In this document: in pieces, positions 11,795 to 21,944 of the stretch
How positions within the stretch are numbered: position 1 is the stretch's first letter
How the letters are laid out: the number at the start of each line of letters is the position of its first letter
From: Amorphophallus konjac
Taxonomy: Eukaryota > Streptophyta > Magnoliopsida > Alismatales > Araceae
DNA: 64,000 nt
NCBI GenBank assembly: GCA_022559845.1
Contig: JAHNEJ010001279.1
Coordinates: forward strand, 124,001-188,000
Reading direction: 5' to 3'
Notes under the pieces: model-generated
What the model was told of the DNA's origin: nothing
Database searches by the model: none
The model's input: the letters and a program-made list of their open reading frames with translations, nothing else
Position numbers and translations under genes: made by a program

Positions 11795-12120
11795 TGGATC
11801 ACCGTCGGGTGCACTACGCCGCTGGGCGCAGTGCGCCGGCGGGCTCACCCTCGTGGGCGGGCCCCGCCCACGCGGGACAGGCGGGCGCCTGCCTGGCGGG
11901 CGCCTCCCACGTAGGGCGCCCGCGTGGCGGGCGCCCGCAGGCGGCGCCCGCAACGTGGGGGCGGGCGCCACGTGGCGGGCGCTCGCACGTCGGTCAGCGC
12001 CCTCTTTACGGGCTCCGACCCACGTGGCGGGCGCCGAGTGCGGGTGACGCCCACCGCAGGCGGATCAGCGCCCGCGCGCGTGGGCGCTGCCCGCGCGCGC
12101 GGGGCGTGCCCCCCCGCTAT
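11795..12120 (+). repeat. CpG-rich low-complexity island in the Copia A leader
   Basis: The stretch is made of overlapping GCGGGCGCC/GGCGCCCGC and CACGTGGCGGGCGC words and can fold on itself repeatedly. It is bounded by an A/T palindrome (11771-11793) and AT-rich DNA. All reading frames stay open simply because of composition. Copia B has a GC-rich stretch in the same place (about 29000-29460). Confidence 0.8.
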
Positions 12121-12182
12121 ATATTTTTTTAATTTTTAAATAAAAAATTTGCATTCTATTTGTTTTTAATTTATTATGCTTA

Positions 12183-12187
12183 GATAT

Positions 12188-12221
<34 letters not shown>
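12183..12221. repeat. (TA)n microsatellite
   Basis: About 16 TA units in the AT-rich part of the leader. Confidence 0.9.
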
Positions 12222-12223
<2 letters not shown>

Positions 12224-13407
12224 AAATGCACAGTAAATTAAATATAATTTTATTTCAAAAGTTAAATAGTGTTATCTCAATAGTAAATGTCGAATGGTAA
12301 ATTTTATTTAACAGATTTGAATTTACCGAGGTGAGACTATTACTATTTACCTTGAGATAAAATGGTAATAATTGAAGTTACTTCGGTAAAATTTAAGTTT
12401 TTGAATTTTTAATTATTAGATAATTAGACAATTCAAAATTTAAATTTTATTGAAGTTAAATGTGAAAATTTCAATTATTTGAATTTTAATTATTAGATAA
12501 TTATTAAATTCAAATTTTGAATTTTAGAAAATTATTAATGGAGGATAATTGCATTATTTTAAATTTACTTTCAAACAAAATTATTGGATAATTAGTTTGA
12601 CTTTAAATTTAAATTACTGGCATGTTTTAATTTTGAATTTAAATTTGATTATTGGATAGATAAATTTAAATTTAAACTTAATTAATTATTTCAATTAGAT
12701 GCCCCTGCAGAAAATGATGGTTCTTTACGTGCTCTACTTTATTTACCTTGTATTGGCCTGCTTGTCTGTTTAATTTTTAATTAATCATGCTTCGATTTTT
12801 AAAATTAAACAAAGCTAGCCTATTTTTGTTTGCACATCCCATTTTTAAATTCAAAAGTAAGGATTATTTTCATAAAATAACCCTTGATTGATTTTATTTG
12901 AATGGGTGGGCAAGTGATCATGGACTTGGATTAATGTATTTAATTGGGGTCTGCGAACCTCCTTTCTCTCTCTGCTAAAATTCCAATGTACTTCTATCTT
13001 CCTCAATTGTTGTACTCGCCCTAAGGGCTTCTGGAATTTTATTGATATGTAATTTACATTTTTCCGGCCTGCGTGCTGTGTAAAAGTTGTAATTACTGCG
13101 GCGTCGAAGTTTGAAAGCGCGGAACACACCCGACAAGGATGATCCAGCTGCTTCGGAAGCGGGCCGGATGCCTTAGTTACATTAGGGATTAAGTCCATGA
13201 TCACTTGCGTATTATTTTTACATTGGATGCATTTATTTTGTGCAAACTACTAGGTACAGTAAATATATTTGATATATTTATATTACCACCTAGGGTGAGA
13301 TCAAGATAAAATTAAATTCCCTCGCGATTGAATTTTAGATATGGTAAGCGTGGCTCTAGGAGTCGTCGTGGCCCTCCATCATTATGGAGTGAATGAACGT
13401 CTTCATT
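12222..13407 (+). other. AT-rich part of the Copia A leader
   Basis: No gene is seen. The segment 12950-13080 (CTCTCTCTCTGC, then TTGTTGTACTC and GGCCTGCGTGC) has a recognisable counterpart in the Copia B leader at 30000-30130. This shows that the two leaders are related by descent. Confidence 0.7.
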
Positions 13408-13714
13408 TCATGGATTTGTTGTGCTTTCCACAAGGTCCATGAGTTTGGGGGCGGGATTAAACTCCAAGGCTTGGCCTCAATGGGGTGAGGAATTGAACTT
13501 GGCTTTGTTGTGCTTTCCACAAGGGTCGGGTCATGAACTCATTGCTATGTAGTAATGATGGTTAGATCTAACCGAGAATATCTTTTGTTGTACTTTCCAC
13601 AAGGGGATGATTTCTCGGGGGCCGAATATCGGATATTGCATTAGATGCAAGTGCTTGTTGACTGCCCTTGAGATGATGTATGATTTGTTATACTGTCCAC
13701 AAGGTCATACATCA
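13408..13714 (+). other. Array of four conserved hairpins before Copia A gag
   Basis: Four cores start at 13415, 13504, 13584 and 13684. Each reads TTTGT, a 10-base loop ending TCC, then ACAAG and an extra G. TTTGT pairs with ACAAG, leaving one bulged G on the 3' side. Each core is directly flanked by a different pairing stem: CATGGA/TCCATG, GGC/GTC, CCGAGAA/TTCTCGG (with a further ATC/GAT) and TGATGTATGA/TCATACATCA. The same design with other stems occurs in Copia B. Function is unknown; an RNA signal on the genomic transcript is my inference. Confidence 0.85.
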
Positions 13715-13857
13715 GTCTCGTTGGGATTCCGACCCACTAGGTTGATCTTGCTGATCTCCCGTTCTATATACTGAGGGTTATATAGTTCGATCGAAAAATA
13801 GTAGGACTAACTAAGATAGAAAACCACACCTAAAGTAGAATTTGAACACATGCTAAG

Positions 13858-13879
13858 TTATCTTTTATTTCTTATCCAG
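13858..13879 (+). promoter_or_regulatory. Predicted 3' splice site before Copia A gag
   Basis: TTATCTTTTATTTCTTATCCAG is a pyrimidine tract ending in AG (given here as positions 13858-13879). A branch-point-like TGCTAAG lies at 13851-13857. The AG falls six bases before the codon aligned with the Copia B gag ATG. The matching donor is at 11474. Confidence 0.5.
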
Positions 13880-13885
13880 ATTACA

Positions 13886-14757
13886 CTGTCGTCGTCCAAC
13901 CCCCTCCCCGACATCTTGGATGCAAATAGATTAAATGGACCGAACTACTCGGATTGGCTACGTAATCTACGCATAGTCCTTACCGCCGAAAAGATTGCAT
14001 ACGTGTTGGACACGGTTCATTCTGAGCCAGCTCCTGATGCCGACGAGGGCGAGTTACTGGCTTATGCCAAGTGGTCTGAGGACTCCGCCCTTGCCCAATG
14101 TTACATGTTGGCCTCTATGGCTCCTGAGCTACAGAGGTAATTTGAAAAGACTGATTGTAGAAGCATACTTCTCAATCTATACCAGCTCTTCGGGGAGCAG
14201 CATAGGATTGAGAGATATGATATCTCAAAAAGGCTTTTCAGGACACGGATGTCTGAGGGTTCATCAGTATAGGCCCATGTACTAAAAATGATGGAGTGGA
14301 TTGAAAGACTCAATGCATTGGGGTTCAAGTTGGATCTTGAACTATGAATTGATCTTATACTCCAGTCATTGCCCGATTCCTTTTCTTCCTTCATCATAAA
14401 CTTTAACATGAATAGAATTGATGCAACTCTCCCGGAGCTGCTCAATATGTTAAAGAGTGCTGAAGGAACCATGCAGAAAGATAAATCATCTTCATCTGTA
14501 ATGATTGTTGGCCGGTCCAATAAGAAAAGGAAGGCCTCTCCAATATCCACCACGAGTAACAAAGGGAAGGGAAAGAAAAAGGCCACGGGTAAGCAAATCG
14601 CCAAAGTTGACAAAGGGAAGGGCAAGAAGAATGAAAAGGAAGACAAATATTTTCGATGCGGGAAAACTGGGTATTGGAAAAGGAATTGCAAGATAATTCT
14701 AAATGAAGGTATTTTTATCATAGACCTTAATTTGTCATATATGGAATCCACATCATA
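13886..14757 (+). pseudogene. gag: Copia A gag (nucleocapsid precursor), degenerate
   Basis: Gag would form the virus-like particle in the cytoplasm. The N-terminal region (ILDANRLNGPNYSDWLRNLR) is the copia gag signature and aligns with Copia B from 31058. The codon aligned with the Copia B initiator is CTG (13886-13888), so the true start seems lost; the upstream ATG at 13850 lies in the predicted intron. In-frame stops occur near 14138, 14270 and 14344 (CAG/CAA-type codons now TAA/TAG, and a TGA), but the frame itself is kept. The C-terminal part 14369-14757 has a basic linker and one zinc knuckle in which the first two cysteines are reduced to one (FRCGKTGYWKRNC instead of CxxC). It ends with the same in-frame TAG as Copia B. 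Confidence 0.88.
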
Positions 14758-17700
14758 GGTATTGGATACTGGATGTGCATCTCATATCTATAATTCTGTG
14801 TAGGTGTTGACAAATAGAAGGTGATTGGGCAAAAAGGAGATTGAACTGAGGATGGGCAATGGAGCTTTAGTTGCCGCCAAAGCTGTCGGGACTGCACGCC
14901 TCAGTTTACCTTCAGGAGTCATTCTGGAACTGAATGACTGTTATTATGTTTCTAATATTATTAAGAATATTATTTAAATCTCTAGTCTGTATAACATTGG
15001 ATATACATTGGCTTTTAATAGCACTGGGTGCTCTATAATGAATAATGGTTTGATTATAGCCAATGGTTCATTAGTCAATGGGCTATATGTATTAGATACA
15101 CGTTCTGATGTTATGCAAGTTTCCAATGCTGATGAAGTGAATTTTTGCATATCTATGGCATTGCAGACTTGGTCATGTAGGTGAGAAAAGAGTCTCTCAT
15201 TTACACTCAAATGGGTATTTGAATTCGTTCGAATACAAGTCATTTGATACCTGTGAGTCGTGTCTCATGGGGAAAATGACCAAGGCTCCCTTTAGTGGAC
15301 ATGGTGAGAGGGTTGTTGACCTTCTTGAGCTCATACACTCGGATGTGTGTGGACCCATGTCCATAGAAGTAAAATGAGGTTATCTCTATTTCATTTCTTT
15401 TATTGATGACTTCTCTAGATATGGCTATGTGTATTTAATGAGATATAATCCACAAGCCTTTGAGAAGTTTAAGGAATACAAGAATGAAGTAGAGAAACAG
15501 ACAGGCAAAAGTATTAAGGCTCTTCGATCGGATCGAGGAGGTGAATACTTAAGCCATGAATTCACTTCTTATCTTAAAGATAATGGAATAGTTTCTCAGT
15601 GGACTCCACCGTATACACCACGGCACAATGGTGTATCCGAAAAGAGAAACAGGACCTTGTTAGACATGGTCCGATCCATGATGTCTATGTCAGGACTACC
15701 ATTGTCTCTCTGGGGCTATGCGTTAGAGACTGCGGCTTATTTATTGAATATGATATCAAGTAAATCAGTTCCTTCTATACCATATGAGATATGGAAGGGC
15801 AGGAAACTAAATTTTAATCACATTAAAATTTGGGGGTGTCCTGCCCATGTAAAGAAGAACGATAGTGATAAGCTTGAGTCGAGAACCGATAAGTGTAGGT
15901 TTGTGGGATATCCAAAGGAGACGTTTGGATATTATTTCTATCACCCTTCTGAGCAAAGGGTCTTAGTGGCTAAGAGAGCTGTATTTCTGGAAAGAGAATA
16001 TCTACTCCAGAAAAATAGTGGGAGCCAGATAGAATTGGACGAGGTCCAAGAACCACAACCCATAGATACAAACTCATTAGATGAGACTGTATCGGTTGAT
16101 CCTATTCAGAGTGAAACACTGACACTACGGAGATCTGGTAGACTACCGAGAGAACCTGAGAGATATGTTGGACATGTCTCAGAGGGGTCCTCTAAGGTAT
16201 GTATCGATTAGGATGATGATCCTCAGTCATACCAGGAGGCGATCCGTAGTGTAGACTCCGAGAAATGGCAAGAGACAATGGATTCAGAGATCCAGTCCAT
16301 GTACACCAACAAAGTTTGGAACTTAGTTGATGTACCCGAAGGAAAGGTCCCTATCGGCTGTAAATGAAATTTTCAAAAGAAAAATCGGTGCAGATGGATA
16401 GGTTGACACATATAAGGCTAGACTAGTGGCAAAAGGATATCGTCAAAGGCAAGGCATTGACTATGACGAGACTTTTTCGCCGGTAGCCATGGTTAAGTTA
16501 ATCAGAATCCTCCTTGCCATTGCTGCATACCTGAATTATGAGATCTGGCAAATGGATGTGAAGATAACTTTTCTTAATGGGAATCTGTCAGAAGAGGTGT
16601 ACATGGTACAGCCTGAAGGATTCACCTCCAAGCTACATCCTAATAAGGTATGTAAACTTCAAAGGTCCATTTATGGATTAAAGCAGGCATCTAGAAGCTG
16701 GAACTTAAGATTTGACGAGGCTGTCAAATCTTTCAACTTCATTCGGAATGAAGATGAACCCTGTGTTTACAAGAAGGTCAGTGGGAGCTCTGTGACCTTC
16801 TTGGTCATTTATGTTGATGACATCTTACTCATTGGGAATGATGTAGAGATGTTGACATCAACTATGTCTTGGTTGTCCAAGACTTTCTCCATGAAGGATT
16901 TGGGAGAAGCATCCTATGTGCTGGGCATAAAGATCTATCGAGATAGATCTAAAAGGATACTAGGATTATCCCAATCCATGTACATAGACACTATCCTCAA
17001 AAGGTTTAGGATGAAAAATTCCAAGAGAGGTCTTATTCCCATGAGACATGAAATTTGCCTATCCAAAGGGATGAGTCCTAAAACTTCTGAGGAGATGACA
17101 TACATGAATAAGGTACCCTATGCGTCGCCGATAGGGTCAATCATGTATGCAATGCTATGTACACAGCCTGATGTTGCCAATGCTTTAAGCATTGTCAGTA
17201 GATATCAGGAAAATCTAGGTGAAGAGCACTGGAAGGCAGTAAAGGGTATCCTTAAGTACCTGCGAAGGGCTAAGGATCTTTTTCTGCTTTATGGAGGAGA
17301 GGACCAGCAGCTTAGAGCTTACACAGATTCTAGTTTCCAGTCAGATCCAGATGACTACAAATCCATGTCTGGATTTGTATTCATGTTGAATGGAGGGGCA
17401 GTCAGTTGGAGAAGCTCCAAGCAAGATACGACTGCAGACTCGACGACTGAGGCAGAATATATTGCTACAGCTGAAGCTGCTAAGGAAGCCGTCTGGATGA
17501 AGAAATTCATCTTGGAACTTGACGTAGTTCCCGAGATATCAGCTCCCATCCCATTATTTTGTGATAATAATGGGGCCATTGCCTAGGCGAAGGAACCGAG
17601 ATCTCACCAAAGGTCAGAGCATATTCTCAGGCGCTTTCACCTTATTCGGGAGATTGTTGATCGTGGAGATGTGGCGGTAGAGCGTGTACCGTCAGAAGAC

Positions 17701-17796
17701 AACATAGCAGATCCACTGACTAAGCCTTTGACACAGACTGTATTTGAGCGTCATCGGGATAAGATGGGCCTCAAAGTTGTGGGTAATTGGCTGTAG
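14758..17796 (+). pseudogene. pol: Copia A pol: protease, integrase, RT, RNase H; degenerate
   Basis: Protease starts at 14758 with VLDTGCASHI (catalytic DTG). The pre-integrase zinc region is near 15150-15300. Integrase D,D,E is visible as HSDVCGP (about 15336), SDRGGEYL (about 15526) and the glutamate of VSEKRNRT (about 15634). RT has QMDVKITFLNG and the catalytic YVDD at 16810-16821. RNase H shows [14 protein letters not shown] and FCDNNGAI. Stops occur in protease (14803, 14821, 14974 area), at 15374, 16209 and 17584. Frameshifts occur before 15150 and near 16366. RT-RNase H (16426-17586) stays open for 386 codons. The final GNWL ends at TAG 17794-17796, next to the PPT. Confidence 0.95.
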
Positions 17797-17810
17797 TTCA
17801 AGTGGGAGAT
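17797..17810 (+). other. Polypurine tract of Copia A
   Basis: CAAGTGGGAGAT immediately precedes the TGTTAG start of the 3' LTR. The same tract is used by Copia B. Confidence 0.9.
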
Positions 17811-19405
17811 TGTTAGTGTTGGTGTGCTACAGGCCAATTTTGGGTCGGGTAGGCTCAATAGTTGTACGATCTTGTTCATTATTAATAAAGTGGTATTTGA
17901 GCGTAAATATGCGATTGTGTATTATTTTACGATGTCCCTAGGATATGTGGTTGTAAAGTCAACTCGAGATGGGATCTCGATTATGAGACTGACTTTACAT
18001 GAACACATACCTTAAACTGTTCCTGGTTGGAGGGTAATCACTCGGGGACTTTGATTACCTATTAAACCAGTACACATAATGTGTCAGTGACCAGTCTCAT
18101 GGTCATTGGTGCGGGGCACCAACACATATGTGTAGGTGTATGTCCTTGGAGGATGTACACTGAACTGATCCGCTATTGGATCTTCAGATGGTTGATTATA
18201 CCTAATGTCAACTGAAGATCCAAGTCTCAGTAGCATCGTTGGTCCTTTGACCTGAGACATTGATCGGATCTTACACGAGGACTGAATGGTTTAATTACTT
18301 GGCTAAGTGACTTTAACCATAAGTCATGAGTTGCCGAGTCATTAACCACTCCAGGATACGTGTGAAGATCATCAATGGTCAAGAGGGGATCGCTCACTGT
18401 CGGGTATATATTAGACAGTTAATGGGTCATGACATTGACGCTCCGTTAAATCCCTGGCCAGGGTCGTGTGAGTTCATTTAGAACGGACATCATACACTTT
18501 AAGGAGGTCATAGTCAACTGGCACGATCATAGGGTTTGACAGAAACCATACCCTCGATCGTACCAGACTCATAGAAAGAGCGAGAGATTATATCGATGCG
18601 GTAACTGTGGACTTACAGGTACCAGACAGGCTGGTTTAAACCCGGCGTCCTCTAGGATCACGCGGATTTGCTTGACCCAACGTGATCAAAGATTCGGAAT
18701 AAATTAAACTATTCTTCGGCTCTGGTAGAAGCAAAGAATATGTTTAATTTACTTCTAATTGGGAATTAGAAGTTAATGGGCCTTAAACTAGAGTGACTAA
18801 GGGCCTAGAGGATCACACACAATGGATTCTTGGGTGACAGATTATTATTATACAAATGTATGTATTATTTCTATTTAATTCCTTTTGGAAAGGAGTGTAA
18901 ATGGAGCTTAATACATATGTATAATAGTAGATAGGATATATATATAATTTTGATCTTTTGGAGCCCTTTCAGAAATGACCAAATCTCTATATATAGAATC
19001 CTACGTGAAGCTCATTAAGCCTTCTTCCAATCTCTCTTGGCTTAACCAAGCATTAAGGTTTAAGAGAGGAGGATTAGCTCCTCCCCCCTTTCCTTCCTCT
19101 TGCTCTCTCTCTCTAGAAGGTGAAAGGGTCGGGGAAGGTCCGTGTTGGGGGGTACCGTCACTGTAGAAGGGTCCGTGTGGATCTGCTCTAGAGGCCGTGC
19201 AGTTGTGCGGCTTGGTATTCTACATCGGGCATAGCGGACATCGTCGTTCTGCGCAAGGTATAAACACGCAACCTATAATTAGGTGGGTTGGAGTCTTAGA
19301 AACACCGATTAGAGCACAGATTAAGATTTCCATAACACCGGGATCAGGCAAATGAATTTTTTATTATCCGCTGCGTCACCCGTAGGTGCTATGCGAAACC
19401 TTACA
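17811..19405 (+). repeat. 3' LTR of Copia A
   Basis: 1595 bp and nearly identical to 10022-11621. It ends CCTTACA before the right TSD GAAAC (19406-19410). Non-coding. Confidence 0.95.
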
Positions 19406-19410
19406 GAAAC

Positions 19411-20593
19411 TAGCTAGAGGCCTGGCTTAGGCTAGAGCCAGTGTGTGCACATGTGGTCAGGGGCTTGGACTGACGCCGACGGGCGTTACCATGTCTAGTC
19501 ACTCGTTACTGTAGTCCCTGTTCTGGTTCTGAGTGTGTCTTAGTCTCTGTCGTGCTTCGGGCGGCAGCGTAGATGAGACACTTGTAGGCGCAGCATAAGA
19601 CGTCAGTGGACGTAGCTGGCTGTTCTTCTAGTGAGGAGGTGCTTCCGTCACGTGACACGTGACTCTCGTGTTTCTCACACATCGTGACCTTTCCGGGTTA
19701 GCCCTCTCGTGGTCTTGCCGGAGGTTAGTGTTGTGTCGTGTACATGACATTCTAGTCGTGTGTGTGTGGTCATGTTTAGGAGAGCGTGCATGACAATCGA
19801 GTCGTGTAGGCTTTAGTGTTCTGTGTCTGTCTAGGCCTTTTTTAGGCTTTTCGCCTGTCTTCATAGGCCTTCGCCTAAGGCCTTGTGCTGTGTCAGCAGA
19901 TCGGTAACACCTGACTTTGTGAGATCAGGGTTCGCCCTTCTGTTGTTGTTGGAGTAGCTTAGGGAGCCGAGGTTAGTTCGGCAGCTATGTTTCGCTCGGT
20001 ACGGCTTTTCCCTTTTCTTTTAGCTATTTCTACTCTTTCTATTCTCGGTTTTCTTTTACATCTTTCTAGTAGTAGTTTCCTGCTTTTCCTACTTTGCTAC
20101 TACTGCTACTGTTTTAGTTGTTCCGTGTCACTGCATTATTTTTCAGTGGGGATCCGCGTGACCCCTACTAAGCCAGTGACACGAGACTCACCCCTGCTTT
20201 TCAGGTGGGTGGCGTCGTTCTGCTTCTGCCGTTCCTAGTGTGGCGTGTCCGTAGTTGCCAGCGGTACCTGCGTCGGGTTTTTCCCGACCTCAGTGTACGT
20301 CCTTCTTTTTTTCTAATTGTACTGCTTGTCTTTCCTTTGGACTAGACTCTGGTATAATTGTTAAACTTAAACTGTTAATTAATAAGTAATTTTATTTATC
20401 CTACTTTAGTAAACCTGATTAATGAAATTTAATTGCTTATTGTTATATCTGTGACTTCAATGTACTACACGATAATCCTTTTATCCCTTCGGAGCTTTAC
20501 AGCTCTTGGGAGGCTTCACGGGTTCCAAGTGGTATCGGGTCTACTCAATAGTCCTATCGGGTATATCCGATATTCGGGATCCAGGTCGTCACA
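19411..20593 (+). repeat. 3' LTR of the LARD-like element, segment 3
   Basis: It matches 1612-2799 of the 5' LTR and ends GTCGTCACA. No gene is seen. The GGATCCGCGTGACCCC...CTTTTCAGGTGGG block (20150-20207) is shared with the chromovirus LTR. Confidence 0.85.
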
Positions 20594-21944
20594 GCTTTCC
20601 CATGCCTTGGACTGAATCATCATTTTGATATGGACTGTTGTAACTCAACTTTGCTTTAATATCTTCAATGCTTAAAGATGAGAGTCTGGTTGCCTTGAGT
20701 AATTCATGAGAAGTTAGATGACAATGTGGACCAAGATTGAATGAAGTGAAATGGCAAGTCTTGTTGAACTTCATTTGCATTAATTAGAGTTTGATATGAA
20801 ACTTTGTATACAAAGTGCAGGCTTGATTTGCAAAGTGCTCTCAATCAGTTGGATCCATGGTATGAATGTACTCCTGAATTTGATTATCTATTGCCTTAAA
20901 GCTAGATCCTTTATATGCTTTGATCTAACATTGTCATGAAACTGAATTTTTGGAAAATGCAGATTCAATTATGCCCAGGAATATTTGTTGCCATGGTAAG
21001 CTTCCACTTTTGTAAATAATCCTTGAAACCATGGTAAGAATTCATGTTTGAATGTATTTCCATGTGCCTAGATTGGGTTTAATTCATGTATAGCATTTTT
21101 GGGCTTAGATTAACTGCCTTAAGTAGTTTTGCAAGTTCCATCTGCTGGTGTCAACACCTGGTTCCCTAGGGGGGTCAGCTGCAAAGGGACAGAACACCTG
21201 AGAATAGGTGTCGACACCTAGTCCCTGGGTCCCTTTTCTTTCAAAGGGACAGAACTCTCTCTAATTGGTGTCGACACCAAGTGTCGACACCTGGCCTAGC
21301 AGATCCGGAATGGGTCTGCGAACTTGGTTTCGAAACCCAATTTGTATGACCCATTTTCCATGGTATTTTAACATATTACCCTTAGGGTTTCTCCCATCTA
21401 TTGGGTGTTAATTAGAGAGGATTTTCTAATGGGCTTTATAGTCCTTTTGCATCTCTTTCGTTGGGCATATATATGTCATGCGATCTCCATCGAAGGTGAT
21501 ATACTTTAGGCTAATCTTTTCATCTGTTATAGGAAGAAGAGGAGGGTGACGCCACCATATGGAGTAGGAAGAGGAAGATCAGGAGGACGCCATCAACGTG
21601 GGATATCTACAGATTTGATCCCGTCTTTGAACGCCATAGTTGAAACTTCTTCTGTAGGCATCTCCTGCGGTTTCGGCCGGCTTCCACTCCGCAAACGACT
21701 ACTTCCAGCGCACCCCACTACTCTAATGGACAGGATTGATAGTAGATTTGAGGGGGAATCCTTCTTCTCTCATTTCTATTCATTCATTTGAGCATAGATT
21801 GGAATTTGGGCGCTTATTGTATATCTTTTTCTTTTGTCAAACTTGATATATTACTGTGTGTGAGCAGAGCTACGTCTCCGAGTGTGTGGAACTATTGCGG
21901 GGCAAGTTTCCCCGAGTTTGGGAGTGTAGATGGAGCTGCGTCTC
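20594..21944 (+). repeat. Sire A 5' LTR, segment 1 (left part removed by the LARD insertion)
   Basis: The sequence lies between the LARD end and the chromovirus TSD GTCTC (21940-21944). It continues at 55725 into a Sirevirus U5 and PBS, so it is LTR. It contains GTCGAC-centred palindromes at 21205-21290 and an A/T-rich TATATATG near 21470 that may be the promoter. The 81-codon open frame at 21546 has no recognisable product and is not called. Confidence 0.75.
21205..21290. repeat. Cluster of GTGTCGACAC palindromes in the Sire A LTR
   Basis: TAGGTGTCGACACCTA (21205-21220), TTGGTGTCGACACCAA (21265-21280) and GTGTCGACAC (21281-21290), with a decayed GGTGTCAACACC at about 21149. They lie beside a repeated CAAAGGGACAGAAC block. 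Confidence 0.9.

Larger units (their letters stand above)
10022..19405 (+). mobile_element. Copia A: full-length Ty1/copia retrotransposon, degenerate
   Basis: A 9.38-kb element with two 1.6-kb LTRs that differ by only scattered substitutions, and a perfect TSD GAAAC (10017-10021 and 19406-19410). Order is LTR, PBS, 2.2-kb leader, gag, protease, integrase, RT, RNase H, PPT, LTR, which is the copia order. The proteins most resemble the Angela/Tork-type copia lineage; this lineage call is from memory of family features and is less sure than the superfamily. It lies in the 3' LTR of the LARD and is therefore younger than it. Confidence 0.95.
1..20593 (+). mobile_element. LARD-like non-autonomous LTR retrotransposon, left end outside the window
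   Basis: Two copies of a very long LTR (about 3.75 kb) flank a 2.0-kb internal region without coding capacity. The 5' LTR runs from 1 to 2799; base 1 corresponds to 5780 in the 3' copy. The 3' LTR starts at 4817 and ends at 20593, with two later elements inside it (5799-8441 and 10022-19405). A PBS follows the 5' LTR and a purine tract precedes the 3' LTR. Long LTRs around a non-coding interior are the definition of a LARD, which must borrow proteins from an autonomous relative. LTR blocks shared with the minus-strand chromovirus at 21945-55719 suggest that partner. The right flank continues as the Sire A LTR, so this element inserted there. Its TSD cannot be checked because the left end is outside the window. 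Confidence 0.85.

Noticed and set aside
11794..12132. Overlapping open frames in the GC-rich leader
   Set aside because: Open in several frames because of GC composition; no domain and no conservation with Copia B.
21546..21791. Possible small host gene (81 codons) between two elements
   Set aside because: The segment is Sire A LTR by its continuation at 55725, and the translation shows no known domain.
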